Source: Iningainema tapete BLCC-T55
GTDB lineage: Bacteria; Cyanobacteriota; Cyanobacteriia; Cyanobacteriales; Nostocaceae
Length of the DNA stretch: 39,821 bases
Assembly (NCBI RefSeq): GCF_014698965.1
Contig: NZ_JACXAE010000011.1
Span: forward strand, 1 to 39,821
Direction of reading: 5' to 3'
Notes under the pieces: model-generated
The model's database searches: none
The model's input: the letters and a program-made list of their open reading frames with translations, nothing else
What the model was told of the DNA's origin: nothing
Part shown: positions 16,024 to 23,704 of the stretch, in pieces
Numbering within the stretch: position 1 is the stretch's first letter
How the letters are laid out: every line of letters begins with the position of its first letter
Program-made: the position numbers and the translations under genes

Positions 16024-17190
16024 TCATATTGTCGTATTAGCTTTAAAGAGAAAAGCTTGAACTTTGCGAACCGTGTTAACAGAAACACCTGCTTTAGAAG
16101 CTGCCTTCCGCAATGACAAACCCGCCTTCAATGCTTCAACCACCGCCTGAGTTGATGGCTTCTGTAAAAACTCTTCTTCCGTTTCTCTAGATCGCCCAAC
16201 ATGCACGCCCCACTGTTGCGCTCGCTGCAATCCCACCTTAATTGCTTGGGAACGAGCCGCCGCATGAAGGTCAGCTTCAATAAGAGCTTCCACCTGATCC
16301 GGTTTGCCCTCCATGATGTCAGTCTCAAGCTGGGTTAAGGTTTTGGGCTTCATCCGCCGCAACTCTCGCAGCACAGACTTGACATCATCAAATTTGTAGT
16401 ACTCGGTCAAACTGCCAATGGGGTGGTTAAAACCTTGAAACCTGTGTTTGAAATAGAGTTCAATGTTTCCCCGATGCCCCCAGGCGTCTAAAATTTTGAT
16501 GGTCACTGAAGTAAAGTGCGATCGCAACTCCGCTTGCACCTCTGTCACCCGTTCCGCCACTTCCCGGCGTGTCACCCCAATTTTATAAAAAGTTTGCCCA
16601 TCCGCTTGGACTTCTAAAAAGTACAGCGTGTTGCTGAGGATACGTTTCAACTGCGCCCGGTACAGTCTTATGTCAACAAGCAACTCTTGCAGTAGCGGGG
16701 AATCGACATCATAAGCTTTGAGTGCCTCCCGTTGCAAATCCCTCAATTTCTTTTCAATCAGCGGTTCCTGGACTTCATTAAATAGTTGCAGGGACAGTTC
16801 GCCCAAGGGGATTTTTCCCAACTTTGTAAACTCCCAGCCGCCAGACCGACCTTTGTAGTCGTTCCATTGCAGCAGCCTTTTATTCGCTAGCACGGAACGC
16901 ATTGATGTAGGAATGTTTTCGCCGTGCCAGTACTTCTTTAATGCTTCCAGTTCCTTACTTGTAAGTTCCAGGTTGAATTTGTCAAAGAGCGGTAGGGTGG
17001 GAATGTCGCCAGGACGCTCAACTGCGCGGCAAGTCTCCCCGGTGTGGGCGAAATGGTGTTCTTTTTTTTGTCCCTTTTTAGCAGTTAGTCTACCAGCGCA
17101 ATAGGGGCAAACGAGATTTGATTTGCCCCGTAATACATCATCAATGAAGATTAGCGCACCGTTGCTGTCTACGCCGTAATTTAACCACAT
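16024..17190 (-). CDS. CoiA-like zinc domain / T5orf172 (GIY-YIG-like) nuclease / HTH fusion
   Basis: The 388-aa protein shows three modules. Residues about 1-60 carry CPYCAGRLTAKKGQKKEHHF with AHTGETC, the Cys and His pattern found at the N-terminus of CoiA-like nuclease proteins. Residues about 188-275 (TLYFLEVQADGQTFYKIGVT, then RREVAERVTEVQAEL and AWGHRGNIELYFKHRFQG) match the T5orf172/MUG113 branch of GIY-YIG-like nucleases, with Tyr, Gly-Val, Arg and Glu in the expected order. The last 45 residues (ALKAGLSLRKAASKAGVSVN) are a resolvase-type helix-turn-helix. The likely role is DNA cleavage or processing at a site chosen by the HTH. It follows a hairpin and the 99-aa gene on the same strand. 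Confidence 0.75.
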   Translation of the reverse strand: MWLNYGVDSNGALIFIDDVLRGKSNLVCPYCAGRLTAKKGQKKEHHFAHTGETCRAVERPGDIPTLPLFDKFNLELTSKELEALKKYWHGENIPTSMRSVLANKRLLQWNDYKGRSGGWEFTKLGKIPLGELSLQLFNEVQEPLIEKKLRDLQREALKAYDVDSPLLQELLVDIRLYRAQLKRILSNTLYFLEVQADGQTFYKIGVTRREVAERVTEVQAELRSHFTSVTIKILDAWGHRGNIELYFKHRFQGFNHPIGSLTEYYKFDDVKSVLRELRRMKPKTLTQLETDIMEGKPDQVEALIEADLHAAARSQAIKVGLQRAQQWGVHVGRSRETEEEFLQKPSTQAVVEALKAGLSLRKAASKAGVSVNTVRKVQAFLFKANTTI

Positions 17191-17219
17191 ACAAGAAATG
17201 GTTTGTTGATACAGCTAAG

Positions 17220-17244
17220 AAGACAGCGTGTAACACGCTGTCTT
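17220..17244. terminator. Perfect 11-bp hairpin between two minus-strand genes
   Basis: AAGACAGCGTG (17220-17230), loop TAA, CACGCTGTCTT (17234-17244). The stem is perfect and GC-containing, but neither side has a proper T-run. It may be a weak terminator or an RNA-processing or stability element between the 99-aa gene and the CoiA-like/T5orf172 gene. Confidence 0.5.
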
Positions 17245-17269
17245 CATCTAAAAGAACTGTATCAGAAAA

Positions 17270-17569
17270 CTATGCTTGAAAAGTCTCATGGTTATTTAGT
17301 TCTTGGTTTTCCTCAACAATTCTTAACTCAATCTTGAAAAAAATGTCTTCACCTTTTTCAACGCAAAAGCACCCACTTTCAATCAATGCGTGCCAGCAGG
17401 GATTGAAATTTTCTGTTAGTGTCTGAACAATTATTTCGTGTACGTACCAGCGCTGTGGTATATCCATATCCACGCCGTAATGAGCTAGTTCTTGGTGCAA
17501 GAGCGATTCGAGGTGAGCAAAGAAAGTTGATAGTAGCGAATACGCAAGCGATAGCCTACTGTCCATCAT
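17270..17569 (-). CDS. Small protein of unknown function
   Basis: The 99-aa product overlaps the end of the upstream coiled-coil gene by 14 bp, which supports translation. The N-terminal 40 residues are helical with several Leu and His (SLAYSLLSTFFAHLESLLHQ); the C-terminal half is acidic with two close Cys (GCFCVEKGED). No motif is recognised. Confidence 0.5.
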   Translation of the reverse strand: MMDSRLSLAYSLLSTFFAHLESLLHQELAHYGVDMDIPQRWYVHEIIVQTLTENFNPCWHALIESGCFCVEKGEDIFFKIELRIVEENQELNNHETFQA

Positions 17570-18677
17570 TGTACTCCTCTCTATCCTGCTTTCTCAACCA
17601 ATCAACGACTTCCCCCACATCTTGAGTTGAGATGATGCGTTCATTCGAGTTACTAGGGGGGTTAACAATAAATAGTTCTCTACCCCTACCAAGGGTGGTA
17701 GTATCAATGAAAAGCCGATAGCCGCAGCGCTCGGTAATCTGCCTCAACTCGGCATAGTACTCGACTTTGGTATAATGAAAGTCCGATAGCTTTTTGGTTG
17801 CTTCATCCACCAATGGGGCTGCAGTTCCATCTGGGGTAGAGGATGCAGGTGTAGATGTTGGTGTATATTTTTGCAACTCCTCAATAAATCTATCCAAAGC
17901 CCTAGCAGCAGTTTTATACTGGGGTGATGTGGTCGCTACCTTGCTTTTACCAGAGGTGAGGGATTTGAGAACGCGATCGCGCACTAGTTGGAGGTCGGGT
18001 AGTGAGATTGCAGGAGCTTGGGAAAGATTATTCAATTCTTCCTGTAGCACCTGGTTCTGCTGGAGTAACGATTCATTCTCACGTTGTAGTTCAAAGTTAC
18101 GTTGTACTATACTTACGTTCTCACGCTGCAATTCTTCTATTCTATCGCGTAGTTGCTCCTTCTCCATCTGCATTGCTTCTACCTCCACTTGGACAATACG
18201 AACTGTGCCTCCATCCCCACTGGCAATGAGTGGTGCTGCCGGATGGGAAAGTTCTAGCTTTTCTATACGATTGTCCTCAGTAGATTCTATATTGCGTATG
18301 TTGTTCTGGAGTTCTTCTAGTTTGTCGTCAAGCTTGGTTTCTAACATTGTTTCTAGAATGGACAATATCCGGGATTCTAGATGTCTATCACGTTCATCTA
18401 GAATATTGTCTAGATTGGCGGGGTGTGGTTGACTGCCTCTCTCTACCAGTTGGTTCAGTTTAGCTTTTATCCGCTCATCTATCAGTACCGTTAGATTATT
18501 TAGATTAGTGCTAGATTTGGTGTCGGCGGCGATTCTGTTTCCAGTTCTGTACCACTGGATAAAATCAACCAGCACAGCCGAGGCGCTGGAGCCTTCTGTC
18601 TTAGCCTGAGCCATAAAATCTTTCCACTCATCTTGGTTTATGCGGAAGGTGGCTAAGAATTTGTCCTTGTCTGCCAT
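17556..18677 (-). CDS. Coiled-coil protein with RHH-like N-terminus, possible DNA-binding regulator or partition factor
   Basis: The product has 373 aa. Residues 1-50 (LATFRINQDEWKDFMAQAKT, then SASAVLVDFIQWY) have the strand plus two-helix look of a ribbon-helix-helix or related plasmid DNA-binding domain. Residues about 165-225 form a strong coiled coil (MQMEKEQLRDRIEELQREN). The C-terminal 75 residues (YYAELRQITERCGYRLFIDT) look globular. This plan suits a dimeric DNA-binding protein that bridges sites. The start at 18677 lies 1 bp from a near-palindromic TTCTAGAATC, a plausible autoregulatory operator. Several further TCTAGA elements lie inside the first third of its own gene. Function not established. 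Confidence 0.65.
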   Translation of the reverse strand: MADKDKFLATFRINQDEWKDFMAQAKTEGSSASAVLVDFIQWYRTGNRIAADTKSSTNLNNLTVLIDERIKAKLNQLVERGSQPHPANLDNILDERDRHLESRILSILETMLETKLDDKLEELQNNIRNIESTEDNRIEKLELSHPAAPLIASGDGGTVRIVQVEVEAMQMEKEQLRDRIEELQRENVSIVQRNFELQRENESLLQQNQVLQEELNNLSQAPAISLPDLQLVRDRVLKSLTSGKSKVATTSPQYKTAARALDRFIEELQKYTPTSTPASSTPDGTAAPLVDEATKKLSDFHYTKVEYYAELRQITERCGYRLFIDTTTLGRGRELFIVNPPSNSNERIISTQDVGEVVDWLRKQDREEYNDGQ

Positions 18678-18678
18678 G

Positions 18679-18735
18679 TTCTAGAATCCCATCGGTACAA
18701 ATCTAGATAAGATTATTGTACAGATAGATGTACAG
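18679..18735. promoter_or_regulatory. Putative operator/promoter region of the coiled-coil RHH-like gene
   Basis: Just upstream of the minus-strand start codon lie TTCTAGAATC (18679-18688), ATCTAGAT (18701-18708) and two TGTACAG copies 12 bp apart (18717-18723 and 18729-18735). The first two resemble the GATTCTAGA half-site of the origin iterons. Position right at the start codon is typical of autorepression. The protein that binds is unknown. Confidence 0.45.
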
Positions 18736-18949
18736 CATGGGTATAGATTTTCCCGACCCTAAGCTAACAGGAGTCACAATGCACTCTGTCAGCTTTAAAG
18801 GGTTTGGAGGATAGATTGTATGCCCACGGGAAAATAAAGGGCTTGGTGGGCATTGTAGAGAGAAATTTTGTCAATAACAAAGCTTGTTGAGAATAAGAGC
18901 GCGAAAGTCCATGAAAGTGATTAAGTACAACCGTTTGAGAATGTCTGTC

Positions 18950-18982
18950 GCATCTAGTACCAGTCGGAGTGGTACTAGATGC
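18950..18982. other. 13-7-13 bp inverted repeat, candidate recombination site
   Basis: GCATCTAGTACCA (18950-18962) and TGGTACTAGATGC (18970-18982) are perfect 13-bp inverted arms around an asymmetric 7-bp spacer GTCGGAG. Tyrosine recombinase sites (loxP, FRT, dif) have 11-13 bp inverted arms around a 6-8 bp asymmetric spacer, and a tyrosine recombinase gene begins 180 bp downstream. No T-run follows, which argues against a terminator. The rest of the 485-bp gap (18678-19162) holds only the operator-like sites described separately and unremarkable sequence. Confidence 0.6.
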
Positions 18983-19162
18983 TAGTCGGCGGTCAATAAA
19001 TGTATAAATAACAACAATATTCTCCTCGGGACAAAAATCTCAACCCAAGCCCTAACTTCTAGTCAGCTTTATCTGTTTGTCAGGACACTGTGTAAGGAAT
19101 TTAAAATCTATAGCGTGGTTTTCCGAATGTACGCAGTATTGTAATATGGCGTTAATGAAAAG

Positions 19163-20176
19163 ATGCATTGTCATGAACGCCCGCCAACTCAGATGTTAAG
19201 TAAAAATACGGAAAACTCTCTGGCCTCTGTTGCCAGTCAATTACTTGAGAGTAATGATTTTTTAGCGGAGTTACAGCAGAAAGCATTGACTACGCAGCGG
19301 GGGTATGCTGGCAATGTACGGATATTTTTTGAGTATTTTTTGCAACGGTCACCAACAAGTCTCGACGTTGAAGAGTTCTGGGCGTTGGATGGGGAGACGG
19401 CTAACGGGTTAATCCTCAAGTTTAAAAATCATTTGGTAGCACAGGGTAGGAAGGGGGCTACTATTAACCGTTACCAGGCTGCTATCAAGTATTTAATTAA
19501 GGTGGGGCGGAACCTGAAGCGCTGCCGATATCACTTTGATAGCGACCGGATTGAATCTCTGAAAGTAACCAAGTACCGCGACACCAGGGGCGTGTCCGTG
19601 GATGAGTACAACAAAGTTTTTGATGTAATTGATACTTACTCAGTTAAGGGGAAGCGCGATTATGCCTTATTTCTGCTGCTTTGGGCAAACGTCCTGCGTC
19701 GGGGAGAGGTGGCAAAGCTAACAGTTGGAGATTTCGATTACCACGAAAATACTTTAATTGTTTATGGTAAGGGCAAGGGCAATGATGAAACTCGGATTGA
19801 TTTAAATCCTTTTGTAGCAGAGGCGATTAGCGATTGGTTGGGAAGTCGTACAAATATTAAACCCAGTGATCCGTTGTTTATTGCGCTGGACTTCCACAAC
19901 AAAGGTCATCAGTTGACGGGTGACGGCATTTACGCCATTGTGCGAAAAACCTGCGAATTGGCAGGCATCAAAAAGCGGATGACACCCCATAAGATTAGAC
20001 ATTCGGGTATTACCGATGCCCTTGACTTGGCAGAGGGAGACTACCGGAAGGTTCAGCACCTTAGCCGTCATGCTGACCCCAGGACAATCTTGGTTTATGA
20101 GGACAATAAGAATCAGTACCAACTGGAGTTAACTAATAAATTAGCAGCTCGTGTTGGTAAAAGGCGGCAATCTTAA
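19163..20176 (+). CDS. Tyrosine recombinase (phage integrase family)
   Basis: The 337-aa protein has the N-terminal SAM-like core-binding domain (about 28-115) and the catalytic domain with all active residues visible: Arg-I in VLRRGEVAKL (R179), Lys in YGKGKGN, HKIR (H276, R279), LSRHAD (H303) and the nucleophile Tyr in ILVYED (Y312). The length is close to XerC/D and Cre. On a plasmid such enzymes resolve multimers or integrate elements. A 13-7-13 bp inverted repeat upstream is a natural substrate candidate. The ATG at 19163 lacks a strong Shine-Dalgarno; ATG at 19193 is an alternative start that would still keep the whole core-binding domain. The 247 bp after the gene contain nothing I can identify. 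Confidence 0.9.
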   Translation: MHCHERPPTQMLSKNTENSLASVASQLLESNDFLAELQQKALTTQRGYAGNVRIFFEYFLQRSPTSLDVEEFWALDGETANGLILKFKNHLVAQGRKGATINRYQAAIKYLIKVGRNLKRCRYHFDSDRIESLKVTKYRDTRGVSVDEYNKVFDVIDTYSVKGKRDYALFLLLWANVLRRGEVAKLTVGDFDYHENTLIVYGKGKGNDETRIDLNPFVAEAISDWLGSRTNIKPSDPLFIALDFHNKGHQLTGDGIYAIVRKTCELAGIKKRMTPHKIRHSGITDALDLAEGDYRKVQHLSRHADPRTILVYEDNKNQYQLELTNKLAARVGKRRQS

Positions 20177-20423
20177 TAATAAACGCAAAAGTAGGTCGCT
20201 ACCCGTCGGGCATCGCAAAGGAACTTCAGGATTTTGAATTTAAACTCTGTAGCTTATGACAGTTCATCCCTGGCACGCCCTGAACCCTGTATCTCTGTTT
20301 TCTTGAATTGCAATAAACAACGGCCGTCCATGTTCTAGCAGAAACGTGTAAACAGCCCCTAAATTGATGCTAAAAAGCCAGTAACGGGAATTTCTGATAA
20401 TGAAATAGTTTTAGTGTCGCTAG

Positions 20424-21755
20424 CTAAAGTTTTTTTTTCAAAATTGGTATTGACTCTTGTGAAAGGCTCTCTAATTGAATAGCAACTATACCTTCATCAA
20501 AGGCTCTTTGAAATAAATCTTGGTTGCCTGAGTTTTTATAACCCAGCCCATCATAAAATCCTTGAGCAAATGCAATTGCTGCTTTGTCTTGAATTGGGTT
20601 ATTCATCCCAATAACATAATTAATGTATTGGCTAATTGCTACAGCTGGTTTTTGTGAATAACAAGCGTTAAGCAGTACACATTTAACATAATCAGCGTGT
20701 AACTTAAACAGAGATGCTAAACCGGATGGTGCAACTGGCTTATTGTTTCCCCCATCATCCTCTAATAGCAAGCTGCCATCTTTTTCACCATGCCCACAAA
20801 AATGAACAATTTGAGGTTGTTCTTCCGCGATAGCTCTGCGAATATCGGCTGGACGTACAGCGGTTCTCACTTTAATTTCAAATAAATCTCGGTTGGTGGC
20901 TCGTCGTATAGCTTCTTCAATTTCTCGAATCTCTTCATCCAAACGCAGTCCGTGAGGAATTGCTGTCAGAATCAAGATTTTTTGCATCAACGTAGATGGT
21001 TCTATTTGTTTATTAGTATCGTGAGATTCTAGAGCTTGGATTAACTTTACTATACCTCTTACTACTTCTTTCACAGGTCTTTTGCCTTGACGGGTGGTTA
21101 AACCAGTGACAAGACTGCCAACAGCACTAGTATCAAAAATATGGACGAAACGATGAGGTTCTCCACGCATTTCCATTGCTAAACGTGGCGCTCCTCCACT
21201 CCCATCATTGCAGCTAGAGCCAATTTGGAGGTCAAGGGGAATAACGGGTTTGCCATCTTCCATGTATAAGCTAGCCAGGTGTTCGACTCCCTCCCCTCCA
21301 CCAATAATGATGAGAATATCTCCTTGTGGTGCTTGACGTTGCCGACGTAAGGTGGCTGATGCCAAACCTACCTTAAGAAAATTTATTTCAACTGCATCCT
21401 GATCTTGGAGGGATTCCCATAAATCGCGTCGGTAATCGGGAATTTGACTTTCTGTTTTACTTGTTCCGGTTGTGTATACTAAACGTTTAGGAAAATCGGA
21501 GGTACTGACCAGTCCTTGCTGTAAACAGTCATGTATGGCGCTTAGTGCAGTCCAGTCAAAAATAATTGGCAGTGAATTACAGTCATTCGGTATTGAAAGA
21601 GGTTCTTTACCGATGCCTGTGATAAACATTGCCCCTTCTACTAACAGTGTTTTTACCAGTTCTGCGACTAACTCATGGGCGTAACGAAGGATATTTGGGT
21701 CTATGCTTTCATTTGCACTACCCGCAATGTGAATTCGCAGTCCTTTGATTAACAT
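20424..21755 (-). CDS. SLOG-CHAT fusion, probable CBASS effector protease
   Basis: The product has 443 aa. Residues 1-240 read as a Rossmann-like SLOG domain: GLRIHIAGSANES at the first loop, IIIGGGEGVEHLASLYMEDG at 149-168 as the Gly-rich signature, and PVIPLDLQIG. Residues about 255-443 are a caspase-like CHAT protease: QIVHFCGHG with catalytic His322 and VLLNACYSQ with catalytic Cys365. It is the last gene of a CD-NTase operon, starting 6 bp after the CD-NTase stop. SLOG domains are predicted nucleotide sensors in such systems, so the inferred model is that a cyclic nucleotide made by the CD-NTase binds SLOG and switches on proteolysis after phage infection. The domain reading is strong; ligand and target are unknown. 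Confidence 0.82.
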   Translation of the reverse strand: MLIKGLRIHIAGSANESIDPNILRYAHELVAELVKTLLVEGAMFITGIGKEPLSIPNDCNSLPIIFDWTALSAIHDCLQQGLVSTSDFPKRLVYTTGTSKTESQIPDYRRDLWESLQDQDAVEINFLKVGLASATLRRQRQAPQGDILIIIGGGEGVEHLASLYMEDGKPVIPLDLQIGSSCNDGSGGAPRLAMEMRGEPHRFVHIFDTSAVGSLVTGLTTRQGKRPVKEVVRGIVKLIQALESHDTNKQIEPSTLMQKILILTAIPHGLRLDEEIREIEEAIRRATNRDLFEIKVRTAVRPADIRRAIAEEQPQIVHFCGHGEKDGSLLLEDDGGNNKPVAPSGLASLFKLHADYVKCVLLNACYSQKPAVAISQYINYVIGMNNPIQDKAAIAFAQGFYDGLGYKNSGNQDLFQRAFDEGIVAIQLESLSQESIPILKKKL

Positions 21756-21761
21756 TGATCA

Positions 21762-22700
21762 CTATTCCCCAAACCACTCAAGCCATTTTTCTTTAGACTT
21801 TAACTTATCGCTCGCCTCAATTTTCTTCGTTAATCTTTCCAAATAGGCTGATATACGAGTTCTTGCTTGACTATTTGCTTCTCCTAATGAGTCATCTACG
21901 TGTAGTGATTGTCCTGTTTTATCTTTAATCGGTGATTTGACAAGATTGGTTGCCTCACGACAAAGATGTGTCAGCATATCTTTATATGTTCTGCTTCCCT
22001 GGTAGCCTTTGAAGGCTTCAATAGCTAGTGATTCTGCGTGGTAACCAGATATTTTTAGGTCTTTAGGCAGGATATCTTTGACAACTGCCTTAAAAAGTTT
22101 GATTGTTGGTACAACTTTACCAGAAAACTCTTTATTGACAGCAGTTAGCTTGCGAGCAAATGAATCAGGACGTACTACATTACTCCATTTACCTTCTTCT
22201 GGATTAGAAATTCTCAAACCACTTACGGTTCTTATGACTGGTAAAATTTGGATTTCTTGCCCATCTGAATAACGGACTGTTACTGCCAATTTACCTACGG
22301 AAACATGGGTATTAGGTAGCCGTTGTTGAATTCGCTGTGCAAAGTAGTCTAAAACTTCTTGGGGAGATTTTTTTTCTAGCGATGTGTTATTAACGAGTAC
22401 TAATGTATCTGCGTCACTCAAACCATTGATGAATGTGTTTTTACGGATTGATCCACCAAATAATAAATCAACGCTATTTTCTATTTCTGACTCAATTGCT
22501 TTTTTGAGAATATCTAAATGCCGTTGGGTAGCCTCGGCGTCTCTATCATTAAAGTCCTTTAATACACTTTGAAGTAGACTGTTGACTTCTGAGTTATAAG
22601 ACGAAGTGTCGGTGCTTTCACCTGCACGCCCAAGCAATTGGTTAATTTCTTCTGAAGAACTGTTAGAAGACCAGCTATAACTTCCACCGCTACCACCCAT
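21762..22700 (-). CDS. CD-NTase (SMODS family), CBASS nucleotide cyclase
   Basis: The 312-aa protein has the polymerase-beta-type nucleotidyltransferase core of CD-NTases: FGGSIRKNTFINGLSDADTL, with GGS at 82-84, Asp96 and Asp98, then QEIQILPVI with Glu149 as the likely third carboxylate. A helical C-terminal domain follows. CD-NTases make cyclic oligonucleotides that activate a neighbouring effector. The start is well fixed: GAGGAG lies 8 nt upstream, overlapping the end of the TGT-like gene. The N-terminus is therefore M-G-G-S-G-G-S, followed by a flexible Ser-rich stretch. That exposed Gly after Met removal matters because the operon also encodes a QueC-like protein. Glu rather than Asp at position 149 is slightly unusual. 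Confidence 0.85.
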   Translation of the reverse strand: MGGSGGSYSWSSNSSSEEINQLLGRAGESTDTSSYNSEVNSLLQSVLKDFNDRDAEATQRHLDILKKAIESEIENSVDLLFGGSIRKNTFINGLSDADTLVLVNNTSLEKKSPQEVLDYFAQRIQQRLPNTHVSVGKLAVTVRYSDGQEIQILPVIRTVSGLRISNPEEGKWSNVVRPDSFARKLTAVNKEFSGKVVPTIKLFKAVVKDILPKDLKISGYHAESLAIEAFKGYQGSRTYKDMLTHLCREATNLVKSPIKDKTGQSLHVDDSLGEANSQARTRISAYLERLTKKIEASDKLKSKEKWLEWFGE

Positions 22701-22705
22701 GACTG

Positions 22706-23704
22706 TTACTCCTCAATTTCTAGTCCAGCTTCTTGTGCTAAATTAAGTACCTGTGGCATAACTTTTTCCCATGCAGAAAATTCTTTGATAAGTTTTGTAT
22801 GACAAAATCTATTCATTGCTTGAGATAAGTGGCTAAGATTTTGAATATTTTTAATACTATAAAGTTGATTTAATTCTGATTCAGAATAATGCCAGTCGGC
22901 TTGCATAAGTGCTGCTGTTGATTGGTACAAGGTAAAACCGTCAACAAAAGCGTAGCGCAGCCAAGCAAGTCCATCAAATATATCGGCTCCGCAAAGGAAG
23001 TATGAAATAATTAAAACAGGGTCTAGGCATCCTAAAATATGGATTGGTATTTCGATACTTTGTTCTAGAAGGTGGAAGCGAATTTTTAGAAGGTTACGGC
23101 ATCTTTCTAGAATTGAACTCCCAAGTTCTTTTTCTGTTATGCCTAGTACTGAAAATGAAGTTAGGTAATGAGCGTGTTCAAGTAAGCTATCTGCATTGAT
23201 TACTTTAGATTCGGTTTTTTCTGGCTTATAAATAAAATTAGAGGCGAAATTTGGATAATTCTGAAAGAGTGATTTAGCCATTTCTATTTGACTGAGCGTT
23301 GATTGATGCTTTTTCCAGTCATCATAACTAATCAGAACTAATTGAGATAAATCTTGTAAGTTATCAAGTACAGCTTGGTGTAATTCTCTAGACCAGGGGC
23401 GGACAGATGTACAGTCTCTGTACGCATAAACATCATCTGAAGTGGCAGTTAGTTTGATTGGTTGAGTCTCATAACCACCACTATCTATAAAAAGAATATC
23501 AGAGGCATAAATATATACGTCTTGGAGTTCGTAGTGTATATCATAAGCACTAATTAGCGAGACATCTGAAATATATTCTTTTGTTTTTGTGTAAATGTTT
23601 TTTAATTCAGGAAATCCCCGGCTGGAAAATGATGGGACGATAAGGGGAGTAGGGACATCAATGATAGAAATTTGGCGAGATTTACAAATTTCAGAAACTC
23701 TCAT
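22706..23704 (-). CDS. TGT-like protein of a type IV CBASS operon
   Basis: The 332-aa protein is a divergent tRNA-guanine transglycosylase-type TIM barrel. Visible motifs are IDSGGYE (73-79, cf. DSGGYQ of TGT, with D74), HILGCLDP (222-229) and CGADIFDGL (238-246), where D244 sits at the position of the TGT nucleophile. The Cys/His zinc cluster near the C-terminus of normal TGT enzymes is absent, and it is shorter than bacterial TGT (about 375 aa). TGT enzymes exchange a guanine for a 7-deazaguanine base; here the substrate is probably not ordinary tRNA. It overlaps the QueC-like gene by 14 bp and the CD-NTase follows after 5 bp. Type IV CBASS operons are known to carry TGT-like and QueC-like genes. 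Confidence 0.78.
   Translation of the reverse strand: MRVSEICKSRQISIIDVPTPLIVPSFSSRGFPELKNIYTKTKEYISDVSLISAYDIHYELQDVYIYASDILFIDSGGYETQPIKLTATSDDVYAYRDCTSVRPWSRELHQAVLDNLQDLSQLVLISYDDWKKHQSTLSQIEMAKSLFQNYPNFASNFIYKPEKTESKVINADSLLEHAHYLTSFSVLGITEKELGSSILERCRNLLKIRFHLLEQSIEIPIHILGCLDPVLIISYFLCGADIFDGLAWLRYAFVDGFTLYQSTAALMQADWHYSESELNQLYSIKNIQNLSHLSQAMNRFCHTKLIKEFSAWEKVMPQVLNLAQEAGLEIEE

Noticed and set aside
17794-18432. 212-aa plus-strand frame opposite the coiled-coil RHH-like gene
   Set aside because: Very rich in Ser, Arg and Cys, typical of the antisense of a Glu/Gln/Leu-rich coiled coil.
19802-20122. Minus-strand frame opposite the recombinase C-terminal domain
   Set aside because: Antisense to the catalytic His/Arg/Tyr motifs of the recombinase.
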